Shown here one piece after another: positions 28,737 through 38,530 of a stretch of 58,957 nt of DNA. Each line of letters opens with the position of its first letter. Position 1 is the stretch's first letter. The stretch comes from Trichomonas tenax (lineage: Eukaryota; Parabasalia; Trichomonadida; Trichomonadidae), in contig JALKBU010000225.1 in the NCBI GenBank assembly GCA_023091735.1, forward strand, positions 1-58,957. The letters run 5' to 3'. A model generated the notes under the pieces. The model was given only the letters and a program-made list of their open reading frames with translations. It did no database searches and was not told the DNA's origin. Both the position numbers and the translations under genes were made by a program.

Positions 28737-29090
28737 TTGCTTGCATCCAAATTTTTTGGAGCATATAGATTCAAGGCATTTCACTAGCTAAAGAAGCGAA
28801 AAACACGGCTTTGTCCTCGCATATTATTTGAAATTAAAAAACAGATCGTGCTTTTCGTCCGTTTCTGCTGTTATGTGCAACCACACCACACTATGTGGCT
28901 GCATGCAGCAGCAGAAACGGATCAAAAACCCCTTTCTAATATGTATATATACATATTCGTAGCACATCAAATTCAAATAGACATTCCACCTTTATTATTT
29001 TTTGACATTTTTTCACTTTACATCAAATGTTACTTTTAAGAATATGTCAATCTGACACTTTACAACATGACTCATTGACACGCAATACCT
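28737..29090. mobile_element. Partial copy of the hairpin-array element
   Basis: It contains the 3' half of a B hairpin (about 28767-28803, AGCTAAAGAAGCGAAAAACA), a complete A hairpin (28847-28932) and then the same right flank and right TIR as at 13432 (TCTGACACTTTACAACATGA then ATTGACACGCAATACC). The left portion and left TIR are missing. It proves that the 12.3-13.4 kb sequence is a dispersed family. Confidence 0.75.
28847..28932 (+). repeat. A-type hairpin at the second locus
   Basis: CGTGCTTTTCGTCCGTTTCT pairs with AGAAACGGATCAAAAACC-like 3' sequence; the central GCTG...GCAACCAC and GTGGCTGC part also pairs. It is closest to A1 and A3. Confidence 0.75.
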
Positions 29091-30138
29091 TGAGTTTTGA
29101 TTTTTTTGAGGATAAAATAATCGTTCTCATGGATAACAATAGGACTTGCGATCAATTCAGTTGAATCTGGTGTTTCTGTCATTTGGAAAGTCTATATTTC
29201 AAGTATTGCGCAAAATCTAAAGTTATTTGGGAAAAGATTTGCGGAACCGAAATGATTTAACCAAGGCATCATATTGCCTAAGATGGGCCTTTTCATCCAT
29301 TGGTAGCTCAGTGGTTTGACTTGTTATGAATTGATTAGATTTTTTTCCCAACTTTTAAATATTTCTCCAAGAATGATAGACACTACTACACTCAGCCATA
29401 GCATGTTATTCATTGAATGCTGCGTCTAAAACTCGTTAATTATTGAATCAAAATCAATGATTTTTATTACTCGATTCGCAAGGCACAATTTATTGAGCGA
29501 TTCCATCTCAGCATCAAAATATTGAGGTGCTTTATATCTTTAGATAGATGCATCATCACTCGAATATTCTTCTATTTGCACAATAACTCATAGATGTGGT
29601 ATTACATGGTTCGCATTTAGAACTAAATGGCTTTTGGAAGTCTATATCATATTTAATATCAAGATAATTCTCGAAATATTTATATTTAAATGCTGTATAT
29701 CGTTCAACAATCAATCTAAGAAAATAAAAATTTTGGAAAATCTCTCTATTGAATAAAAGATAAAAGATGCAGAATATAGCTGGGTAATGTGCCATAAGGT
29801 ACTGTATTTGGCCCTTTGATCTCTCATCTTGATGCTCAAATTATCCATAATTCAATAATGATTCGAAAAAAATTGACAAGGCTTTTGACACCTTACGTGT
29901 CAAAGTGTTCCTAAATTTAATGTTTTGATATGTTACATGTCAAATTTTTATCAAAATGAATTATTGAGATAGAATGATGACTGCATGGTGTTATATATAG
30001 GCAATGGGCAGGCATATAGAAAGGAATGAAATAAATCAGGCAAAGCCAAAAGGAAAACGAAATAAACAGTATTTTTCCTTTTTGATTATTTCGTTTTCGA
30101 TTGAAATCATAAATTTCAATAAAAAATCATAAAAATAA
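29091..30138. other. Intergenic, no gene seen
   Basis: AT-rich. A tRNA D-arm-like word occurs at about 29300 without the rest of a tRNA. TGACA boxes near 29930 precede no clear ORF within 150 bp. Confidence 0.4.
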
Positions 30139-30789
30139 ATGTCTGAAGAGCCATCTCTCAACGACACTCTGATGCTTGCCATCAAGAGCCAAGAGGAGAT
30201 CCGGGAGCAGCTTCTCGCTGAGATATCGCAGATAGAAGGCCACGACAAATCGCCATCACGCACAGAAGCGACAATTAAGTTCTACAAGACATCGTTAGAG
30301 CATATCCGTGTCGAGAAAGACACACTCACAGAGAAAATTCAGCGCATCAAACAAGTCGAATATCCTGCATTACAGCAGAAATTAAATCGAATGTCCCAAA
30401 AGAACGATACAGCTGAAGCAAGAATCAAGCATCTTAAGAAAATAAGGAGCGACAACATTATGCAAAAGATGGTGAGTCCAGAGAAAGCGGCAAAGTTAGT
30501 TCCGAAGTATATCGAAAAACTTAAGAAGGAAATGATGGAACTCACAAAGGAACACGATAAAATCAACAAGAAGGTTGCATCCTCATCAGAAGAGTTGCAT
30601 CGTATTCAACAACAAAGTCTTAACACACAAAGACAAGAAGCACGAACAACATGGGCATCGGAGATTGATGACGAAGCTAAATTGCATTCTGGGCCTCAAG
30701 TACGTGCAAGAAAACGCGGAAGGATGACGAAAGCAAGAATGTCTGCTTATTTGCCACCAGATCCAACGAGGTTTTCACCCTACTTGTAA
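30139..30789 (+). CDS. 216-aa coiled-coil protein
   Basis: Residues about 10-170 form a long charged coiled coil (EEIREQLLAEISQIEGHDKS, later AEARIKHLKKIRSDN). The C-terminus is basic and ends YLPPDPTRFSPYL. Position-specific features are lacking, so function is unknown. The coding part begins with many G/C-ending codons, contrasting with flanks and indicating real coding. ATG at 30139 lies after AAAAATCATAAAAATAA, with a TCA 13 nt upstream. Could be a cytoskeleton- or flagellum-associated protein. Confidence 0.7.
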   Translation: MSEEPSLNDTLMLAIKSQEEIREQLLAEISQIEGHDKSPSRTEATIKFYKTSLEHIRVEKDTLTEKIQRIKQVEYPALQQKLNRMSQKNDTAEARIKHLKKIRSDNIMQKMVSPEKAAKLVPKYIEKLKKEMMELTKEHDKINKKVASSSEELHRIQQQSLNTQRQEARTTWASEIDDEAKLHSGPQVRARKRGRMTKARMSAYLPPDPTRFSPYL

Positions 30790-31035
30790 TGACTAATACG
30801 AATTCTTATTGTTTTTCTTATCATAAAATTATAGACGGAAATTTTAATATTTGTTTAAGTCTTCAAAGTATAGCAATATTTCGCAAGTGTAACAACTCTA
30901 TAATAGTTTAGTCAAACAGATAATAGATAACTCTTTGAGATATATTGATCGTTCAATTGAATAATTGCTTAAATTAATCATACAATTTATTAAAGGTATT
31001 AGTGAATAATAATAACAAATAACTCTGGTGAAAAA

Positions 31036-32292
31036 TTACTGTGGTGCCTGAGCAGGCAGCTGAGAAAGAGCTAAAACTTTTGGTTTCATTGAGTTCATTA
31101 TATTTGAAAGTTTGACTGTTGCAGAGAATCTTGAAACACCTGTAACAGGGTTCATAGCCTTGCCGAAACTGAATTTGTTTCTAGTATTTGGAGATGGTCG
31201 ACGAATTGGTGTCAGTGCTTTCGGAGTAAGTGACAAATGCTGTTTTTTGGTGATTGTTGCTTTCATTGAAATGTCAGCTTCTTCGTATAATTTTTCCATT
31301 TGGAAAGTAACCTTCTGACGCTTCAAAATTCTGTAACCAGCAGCCTCCGCCGTGAATCTTCCAGCTAAGTAATCTTCAATGGCCTTTGTCGAATCAACAC
31401 CAAAATGGTTCAATTCATTTACGACAGATTCATCGATTAATGGGTTTCCTGTCGGATTCCTCCATCCCTTGGCGATACCGAACTCAGGAGCGAAAAGCTG
31501 AGAGTTAGGGTAAACACTTACCCACTCATATTTGTAAATATCTTGCGGGAGCGGACGTCCAGCAGAATCTTTGTTCAAACAGTCACTGATTAATTCGACC
31601 AGCGATGGTTTTAAATCCTCTGGGAAGGACGGGCTCTGATAAACGATCTTTGACGCTAATAATTTTGCGTTTGGCTCATCAAAAGGCAACGTGTTCGTGG
31701 AAAGTGCGTAAATCACACACCCTACGCTCCATATATCAGCGGCGTTAGTGTAAGGCCTTCTCAAGAACATTTCTGGGGGTGCATAAGCAGGTGATCCACA
31801 AGCAGTCTGCAAAATTCCGTCTGTCTGTTGAAAAGTATTGCCGAGGCCAAAGTCTATCAAACGGATGTTACCATACGTGTCAAATATAATATTTTCTAAT
31901 TTAATATCTCTATGAGCCATTTTGAGGTCATCGTGCAAATATTGAACAGTCGATATCAATTCAACAAATATGTGACGTATTTTCCATTCAGGGATTTTGC
32001 CCGAATGGTTTACTAAATCTAATAACGTTGATCCTCTTATGTATTCCATAACGATGTAATAATATGTCTCGTCCTCTATGAATTCGAAGAACTGGACAGT
32101 GAACGGGTGATCGAGTGATTGCATTAATTTTACTTCCCGCAATATTTTTTCTTTTTCGTAATTTTCTTTCCTGATTCGCTTAATTGCTACATTTTCACCG
32201 ATGACGTTGTGGCGGGCAAGATACACTTTAGAAAAACCTCCCTGATCGAGCTCTCTTTCGACCGTGTAATTGCCTATTTCCTTCTTCTGCAT
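31036..32292 (-). CDS. CAMK/AMPK-like serine/threonine protein kinase
   Basis: 418 aa from ATG 32290-32292 (MQKKEIGNYTVERELDQGGF); the longer frame would need TTG. The kinase domain occupies about 9-262: glycine loop DQGGFSKVY, VAIK lysine, HRDIKLEN (about 130), DFG within LIDFGLGN, activation segment TACGSPAYAPPEMF, and ADIWSVGCVIYAL. All catalytic residues are present. TACGSP and LENIIFD are typical of the CAMK/SNF1/MARK group. The C-terminal 150 residues are basic and Ser/Pro-rich (LTPKALTPIRRPSPNTR), probably a regulatory tail. No UBA or KA1 domain is evident. Confidence 0.85.
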   Translation of the reverse strand: MQKKEIGNYTVERELDQGGFSKVYLARHNVIGENVAIKRIRKENYEKEKILREVKLMQSLDHPFTVQFFEFIEDETYYYIVMEYIRGSTLLDLVNHSGKIPEWKIRHIFVELISTVQYLHDDLKMAHRDIKLENIIFDTYGNIRLIDFGLGNTFQQTDGILQTACGSPAYAPPEMFLRRPYTNAADIWSVGCVIYALSTNTLPFDEPNAKLLASKIVYQSPSFPEDLKPSLVELISDCLNKDSAGRPLPQDIYKYEWVSVYPNSQLFAPEFGIAKGWRNPTGNPLIDESVVNELNHFGVDSTKAIEDYLAGRFTAEAAGYRILKRQKVTFQMEKLYEEADISMKATITKKQHLSLTPKALTPIRRPSPNTRNKFSFGKAMNPVTGVSRFSATVKLSNIMNSMKPKVLALSQLPAQAPQ

Positions 32293-33517
32293 TTTTAGCA
32301 GTTTTGTTTTCAATTGATCAAAAATTTCAATAACTTTATAAACAACCCCCAAATAGGTAGAGCATACTATTTTTCATGAAATTGTTCAAAAGTAGCTCGT
32401 AAAAAAATTCCAAAAAAACAGTCTTCGAGTCATAAAAATGCTACAACTAAAATATTACTTTTCATAGTTGTTTACAGAAATTCTGAGTGACTTAACAAAC
32501 TGCGTAATATTACTCTTCGCTATATTCCATGGAGATAATTTTTGCAAGGGAAATTTTCAATCATGGTATAATTAATTTCTGAAGTTTACATAGCAACGAT
32601 TGATGAATATGTCTACGTATCTATATCTTGGTTGAGATTTTAATTTTGAAATTATTAGTACAAAAAATCATTATTTTTCAATTTTAATATTTAAAACTGA
32701 TTTCACATCATATGCATATTCATAATTTATTGTTAATTTTGATTTTTATTTTTCAATGAGATTTTTTTAATTAAAAATATTACTCTCTTTATATTCCATT
32801 ATTGTCTTAATTTTCAAAAAAATCACTTTTGTGAGATTTTTATGTCCTACTTTTCTGATATTTTTATTAATTGACTTTTTGTTAAAAATAGGTGTCCCAT
32901 CTGATTTAATAACTGAATTTTCAATTAATTTCGATTTTTAATTTTGAATGTGATTTTTTTTAATTGAAAACTTTAAAAATAGCGTTTGCAAAATGTATCT
33001 GATTTATTTTTGGTCAATTTGAATTAAAATTCGGAAAGCGTGTGATATGTTTTCACTAAATTAAAACAAAATTTGAAGTCAATTTGTTTCTTTGTGTTCT
33101 TTTCTTCATTCATTGAAATAAAAACAAAAAAATGAGAGATGTATATTTGGATAATACATCAGCTAAAGCATTACATATTAAGAGATCGCTTGATAACTCC
33201 GAATTAAATCTCAACAATTATTTTCTAGAAATTAATCAATGAAAAATTGATTAATCCAATATAGTGTAATAACCATTGATCTGTTCCTGATTTTAAATAT
33301 AATTCCTAATTGCAAATAGTTGCTTCCCATTTATTCTTGATATATTTTTTTATAATATGAAAGAGTTACATATTAGTGAGTGATCACATATATATTTATT
33401 GAGGAAATGTATTCCAAATGAATATATGACTCATCAAGCTCAATATGTTAATTTAGCCACATAATATTTAGATAAAAAAATAACTAAGATATTTTCGAGA
33501 AAAATAATAAACACTGT
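32293..33517. other. Long AT-rich intergenic
   Basis: No gene supported. 32640-33080 is dominated by ATTTTTAATTTTGA-type runs. A 39-codon frame near 33132 has no supporting context. Confidence 0.4.
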
Positions 33518-34666
33518 TTAGTTTTGAGCGTTTTGGACTGACTCCTGGCATTTAATCGCTCTAGATTTAACTTTTTCGATTTCAGATTTAAGCATTGCAT
33601 GTTCCTTCATAACACGCTCAGTAAGCTGCTCAATAAGCTTCTGATTTTCGTCGTTACCGGACTTTTCATCCAATTCTTTGATTTGATGAATTAATGAATT
33701 GCAGAGTGCATTAACTTCAGTAATTCTCGACTCTAAAGTGACTGTTGATGTAACGATTTGAACAGCAATTTGATCAACCTTCTTCACACGTTCATCGAAC
33801 TCTAAAGCTTTCTTCTTAAGATCGCGAAGCTTTGTCTGGTATTTGACTTGCATGTTAGCTATTTTATCGTTCAATTGATCTAATGGATCAGATAAGTCTG
33901 GAACATCGATTGTTTTTTCTGGCTGTTTTGCATTCAGATCTTGTGTTGGTTTCTTTTGTGTACGAGTTATCTGCTCTGTAGCAGCTGACCGCTCCAACTG
34001 CATTTTGATTTCAGAAAGTCTTGTTCTAAGATCAGAAATGTTTTTACGATTTGAATCAATTTCATCATTGAGTGATTGAAGTGTTTTATATGTTGATTCT
34101 TCGCTTGGAGGAATAGCAAGCTTCTCTATGGACTTTTCAATAAGCTCAATGCGTTGCTGAGCCTTATTGTGATGTGAATCAAGTGCAGCTTCGAGTGCTG
34201 CTAATTTAAGGTCATAATTCACTTCCTGCTCATCTTCAACCATAAAGTTGGAAATGTCATTCTTTGGCTTTGTGTTAACAAATTCGCGAATTCGATTTTC
34301 TAAATTTTGTTTTGAAGCATCAATAGAAACTTGCAGCTGTGTTTGAAGTCTATTCTCCAAGTCTTCGAGACTACGATGTAAAATATCTTTTTCTCCATCC
34401 TGTTTTTCTTTTGCTTTCGGATTATACAATTTTTCGATATCTTGACGAATTTGGAGGACTACTTTGTTAAGATTAGGAGGTAGTTGTTGTTTTAATGTCG
34501 TGATTTCCTTTTCAATGCCTTGTAAATGAGGATATAATCTATTGACTTCTCTTTTTAATTGAGCAACATTGATTTCGTTTGACGTAGAAATGACACCTGA
34601 CAAAGAAGCCCTTGATCCCTTGTTTTTGTGTAGCGAAGGAAGTCCAGAGCTTTCTTCTTCAGTCAT
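33518..34666 (-). CDS. 382-aa coiled-coil protein
   Basis: After a 30-residue low-complexity N-terminus (MTEEESSGLPSLHKNKGSRA), the rest is predicted coiled coil with breaks near 85 and 240 (DLSDPLDQLNDKIANMQVKY). There is no membrane segment or enzyme motif. Such proteins are usually cytoskeletal, centrosomal or dynactin-like, but no specific family is visible. The ATG at 34664-34666 is preceded by TTTTCAGAAATA (Initiator-like), and 44 nt upstream by TGACATGTAAAATGACA. Confidence 0.7.
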   Translation of the reverse strand: MTEEESSGLPSLHKNKGSRASLSGVISTSNEINVAQLKREVNRLYPHLQGIEKEITTLKQQLPPNLNKVVLQIRQDIEKLYNPKAKEKQDGEKDILHRSLEDLENRLQTQLQVSIDASKQNLENRIREFVNTKPKNDISNFMVEDEQEVNYDLKLAALEAALDSHHNKAQQRIELIEKSIEKLAIPPSEESTYKTLQSLNDEIDSNRKNISDLRTRLSEIKMQLERSAATEQITRTQKKPTQDLNAKQPEKTIDVPDLSDPLDQLNDKIANMQVKYQTKLRDLKKKALEFDERVKKVDQIAVQIVTSTVTLESRITEVNALCNSLIHQIKELDEKSGNDENQKLIEQLTERVMKEHAMLKSEIEKVKSRAIKCQESVQNAQN

Positions 34667-34703
34667 TATTTCTGAAAAACGTTTTTTCCAAAATTTCTGA
34701 CAA

Positions 34704-34720
34704 TGTCATTTTACATGTCA
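34704..34720 (-). promoter_or_regulatory. TGACATGTAAAATGACA upstream box
   Basis: On the coding strand of the 33518-34666 gene, TGACATGTAAAATGACA lies about 38-54 nt before the ATG. A nearly identical CTGACAAGTAAAATGACA precedes the SLX1 gene. Regulatory role inferred from recurrence. Confidence 0.45.
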
Positions 34721-35232
34721 AAATATTCTCACATCAATTTCTTCTTCATTTATTCATTATTATAACACATATAATCAAGTCTAACTCTTCAACTTTTGAT
34801 GAATTTCAATGTTGCTACTTATATAACGGGAAATCACAATAGTTATGATGAATATGAAAAAAAATATGCATGAATATTTTGTATTTAAATGATATAATGA
34901 TATCAGATGTAGCTCTAATAATTAAAGTTGGATATTCAAATGTGTTTGTTGGTAAATAACAATGTTTTGTTTTTGTTATTGATCAAAATAGGTTCATTAT
35001 ATGATATTATATCCAATCATCAATACTACATGAATAAGAAATAAGAATTGCATTATAATAACTTGGAATAATAATGATTATATTTGATGAATTTTATTAA
35101 AGAGATATCAAGAATAATTTTCAGAGATATCAAAAATATAGCTTCTGCTCGATGGGTATAAAGCATAGGTAATGAAATTATAGGATGGATTTTATTTATG
35201 TGACAGAGTCCAAAAGGTGACAAATTTGGGAA
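34721..35232. other. Divergent intergenic between the coiled-coil and ArfGAP genes
   Basis: AT-rich, no gene seen. Just before 35233 are GTGACAGAGTCC and GGTGACAAATTTGGG, possibly ArfGAP promoter words. Confidence 0.4.
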
Positions 35233-36339
35233 GTGAGTGATAAAGCTTTGCGAGTTATACAATCATTGCTGAGGGATCCGGACAACAGGATCTGCGCAGA
35301 TTGTAAAGCAAAACAGTCTGAATGGGCGTCCACCGGTCTTGGTGTCTTCATATGCATAGATTGCAGCGGCGTTCACAGATCTTTGGGAACACATATCACG
35401 TTAGTGAGATCGTGCACGCTCGATTCGTGGACGATGGAGTCCGCGAGGAGGATGCAAGCAATAGGCAACAAAGTCGCCAATCAATACTGGGAAGCAAACT
35501 TAACAGAAGATGTTCAATATCCAAGCGCTGGAAATCTGTCGGAGATTACACGATACATCAAAGCGAAATACATAAGCAAGAAGTGGGCCGCTGAAGGATT
35601 GTCGCCAAACCAAATAATCGATAACGTAAATCATGAACAAGCGAAACCACCACAATTTACCGTCAAAAAACGACACCACAAACAGGAAAAGCCTCAAGAA
35701 AGCCTCGCAAACAGAATTAAAAATCTCAGAAACAAAAATCAAACTCAGATAGCGCCAAAGCATCATCCTTTGGAAAAAGTACAGCCTAAAGTCGAAAGTT
35801 ATGAAGTCGAAGAAGAAATCCATCATGAGCCTGAACCACCTGTTGTTGAAAATATTCCGCCAAAAGAAGAAACTAAACAAAATGAAGATATAAATCCATT
35901 CGATGACGATGATTTCTTCTCAGAACCAAAGCATATGTCAGCTACTGCAAAAGCAATCATGGCTGGCCAAAATCCAGCGAATATTCAACGAAATAAGTCT
36001 ACAAATCATATTTTATCATATAAGCAACAAAGCACTCCCCAAGCTGAATCAATTAGCGCAAGTAATCCACAAATACAACCAAATACACAAAGACCGATGA
36101 CAGCACAACAACGACTCGATAACTTCTTTACCGAGGAGCAGGAAAGAGCTCCAATTGCACAAAGACCAACAATCATTCGATCAGGAAACAGAGTTAAAAA
36201 AGCTAAACAAGAAGAAAGCAAAAATAAGCTTTCAGCACGAATTCAGCAGAAAATTGAACGAAGAAAGCGACAGGTTGGATTACAGAGACAGAATGTTGAG
36301 GATAATGATTCTGAACATGGCGAGAATGACTTAATTTAA
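35233..36339 (+). CDS. ArfGAP domain protein, SMAP-like (GTG at expected start)
   Basis: 368 aa. Residues 1-115 are an ArfGAP domain: CADCKAKQSEWASTGLGVFI then CIDCSGVHRSLGTHITLVRS gives the C-x2-C-x16-C-x2-C zinc finger with the catalytic arginine in HRSLG. NRICADC at the N-terminal edge fits SMAP/AGE-type proteins. The C-terminal 250 residues are disordered, with a DDDDFFSEP stretch and basic helix ends. It activates Arf GTPase on Golgi or endosomal membranes. Homology begins at GTG (35233-35235), preceded in frame by TGA; no ATG exists before about codon 68. Either a near-cognate start is used or the ATG is mutated. Confidence 0.85.
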   Translation: MSDKALRVIQSLLRDPDNRICADCKAKQSEWASTGLGVFICIDCSGVHRSLGTHITLVRSCTLDSWTMESARRMQAIGNKVANQYWEANLTEDVQYPSAGNLSEITRYIKAKYISKKWAAEGLSPNQIIDNVNHEQAKPPQFTVKKRHHKQEKPQESLANRIKNLRNKNQTQIAPKHHPLEKVQPKVESYEVEEEIHHEPEPPVVENIPPKEETKQNEDINPFDDDDFFSEPKHMSATAKAIMAGQNPANIQRNKSTNHILSYKQQSTPQAESISASNPQIQPNTQRPMTAQQRLDNFFTEEQERAPIAQRPTIIRSGNRVKKAKQEESKNKLSARIQQKIERRKRQVGLQRQNVEDNDSEHGENDLI

Positions 36340-36562
36340 TTTTTATTTTGTTTATTTGTTTTTAATGTGAATAAAACTATGTATGTTTTATAAAATACTT
36401 CATTAGTTTTGGGTGATTTCAATAGAGATTAGATCATTTGATTTGATATAAACAAGAAAAAAATTGAAAGTTTATAATAGTGCAATGTAGCAGAAATTTA
36501 TTATAGATTGGCTGTTTGCAGTAAAAACTACAAGTAAATAAGAAAGATAGAAAGCTAATTTA

Positions 36563-37279
36563 TTATGATGAAAATACATTGTTCGCAAAATCAAGAATAA
36601 GTCTAGTGTACTTTTCCTTGTGGTTATGATAAAGCATCACATGATCCGAATCGTTGTAAATCTTAGTTGAAATATCAACACCTTTATTTTTGGCGTTTTG
36701 AACGTATTCCATCATGTCTTTGTACTTAATTACGCGATCATATTTTGATGCAATGAGTAATTGCTTGAAAGGAAATGGATTATTAAACATTGATAGAATT
36801 CTTTGATCACGAAGTTTTCTGTAGTTCTTAGAGAAGAGATAAAACAGTTTAAATGGTGGAATTAAAGCGAATCTGAGGAATTGATACATGAATTCAGACC
36901 TATTTGCGATGGCCCGGGCGAATGGGCGATTGTAATTATCTCTAGCGCCTTTTCCAGGTGCAGAGTCTCATATCATTCCTTTTATGTTCAGGTCTGGCTT
37001 GAAATCTAAGTAATTGTTCTGTTTCATCGAATTTAAGAATCCAAATGCGCCATTTAATGAGAAAATATGGCACATAACATCTCTATTCCTTGCAGCTTCG
37101 TACATTTCTTCGTATGTTTTAGTGTCTTGCCTCAAATCCAAACAAGCAAGTTTAGATTGAATCATGTACTTGAAATCGTAACCTGCAGTCTTATAGATCT
37201 TCTCAAACGAGTGCATGTAGTAGTTTTGTGATCCAAGCCATCCGAATGCGAGCACAAGTGGCTTTTTCGACTGAATCAT
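36563..37279 (-). pseudogene. TMEM53/DUF829 alpha/beta hydrolase gene with an in-frame TGA
   Basis: One frame runs from ATG 37277-37279 to TAA 36563-36565 (238 codons) with a single TGA at 36968-36970 (context GMI-stop-DSAPG). Upstream: KPLVLAFGWLGSQNYYMHSF and IFSLNGAFGF (nucleophile-type Ser before NG, as in DUF829). Downstream: SKYDRVIKYKDM and NDSDHVMLYHNHKEKY (catalytic Asp and His region). All parts of the family are present in one frame. A TGG-to-TGA change would explain the stop, since an aromatic or hydrophobic residue precedes DSxPG in the family. TGA is the normal stop of neighbours, so read-through is unproven; probably a recent pseudogene or an allele. Confidence 0.7.
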
Positions 37280-37889
37280 TTTTTGATCTGACCAACAATA
37301 AAATTTCTGACAACGGCACTTATTTTATCTCAGTGATATTTCTGCATGACTTAATATAGAGAGAAGAAGTCCTCATTCTTATGGTTTTAACTCAATTATT
37401 TAAATAGTTTTATCCATTCAATAAAAATTTTCTTGGACAAAATTTGTTTATTTTTCTTGGAAAAATAATTTTTTTCTATATAATTCCATATTAAATCCTT
37501 TAATTGTAACAATGAATATGCTCGAAAATAGTTTCTAAACAATAATATTTTATTAACAAATCATTATCTCATAAATTCGTATAAAAATCCAAAATATTAT
37601 TCACATTATTGAATATTGGGGAGAAATTTCAGACAAGGATATCTTTAATTCACGAAAGAGGAACTATTCCTGTATAGAAATATGAAAAAATCGGTATTTT
37701 TTCAATAGATATTGAAATTGATATAATTATTATTGAGATTAAATGTATTGAGAGATGGTAAATCATTTGAAATGAAGTTGTTTATGGTTATGATAGATTT
37801 AATGCTTAGAATGCGTGGAAGAAATTTGTCTTGAAAATTTAAAAAAGGATAAATTTTCACAAGAAAGAAGATTTCAAACAACCTCCATG
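37280..37889. other. Intergenic, no gene seen
   Basis: AT-rich. Just upstream of 37279 the coding strand shows GTTGTCAGAAATTTTATTG, similar to ATTGTCAGAAATTTTGG before the 33518-34666 gene, perhaps a shared promoter word. Confidence 0.4.
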
Positions 37890-38405
37890 AAGAAATTAAT
37901 AATCTTTATCGACGATCCACAAAATTGCTTATTATTTCATGCTCAAAAAATATTATCACAAAAAATGGACTAAAAAGGAATGAGACAACATCGACAGGCC
38001 CTAAAAAAGCAACAGACAAAGACAGAACAGCAATTGTCTAGCAAATGAACAATATTGACAAATTCAGAGAAACATTGCGCAATCGATCACATTTTGAATT
38101 GAAAATAATCGTTTTATATGGAAATGAAGTGAGGTTATTTATTTTTCCTTATGGACCACGATCACTTTTGACTTTAAATTTGGAATTTTTATATGATGTT
38201 ATTTCTATATTTACAGTTTTCGCGCCAAAATATTTTTTTCGAACATGATTTCGAAGCAAAAAGACCAATAATGAGCGACAATCCAGTCTTTTTCTTCAAT
38301 CATTATCATAACGTGGAGGGGCTCTATGACTTTGCTTATATATTCATAGCTCAATTCTCTAATAAAATGATTGAATATTTACAAAAAATCCGAATTTCGA
38401 ACTAA
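37890..38405 (+). pseudogene. Decayed gene of unknown family
   Basis: Pieces in changing frames look coding: MKKLIIFIDDPQNCLLFHAQ (37890 on), then RNETTSTGPKKATDKDRTAI, then MNNIDKFRETLRNRSHFELK to APKYFF (38045-38246), then EHDFEAKRPIMSDNPVFFF to a stop at 38405. At least two stops and one frameshift separate them. No family recognised. Alternative: unrelated chance frames; the continuity of the pieces makes a relic more likely. Confidence 0.4.
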
Positions 38406-38530
38406 TTTCATTATATTTGCTTTTATTCCCTTAAATAAAGTATAAAATTAAAGAAAAATGAATAATAAATAGTTGCATAAAAGTATTTTATTTATTTTGT
38501 AAAGTTTATAAATAAAAAAGTAATTAAATT

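Noticed and set aside
29297..29325. tRNA-like word TTGGTAGCTCAGTGGTTTGA
   Set aside because: Looks like a D arm, but no anticodon stem, T arm or acceptor pairing follows; at most a tRNA fragment.
35150..35233. Hidden 5' intron supplying an ATG to the ArfGAP gene
   Set aside because: No CTAACA..CAG acceptor in the region before the GTG.
36968..36970. TGA reassigned to tryptophan
   Set aside because: The SHIPPO and SLX1 genes end in TGA, so TGA is a normal stop here.
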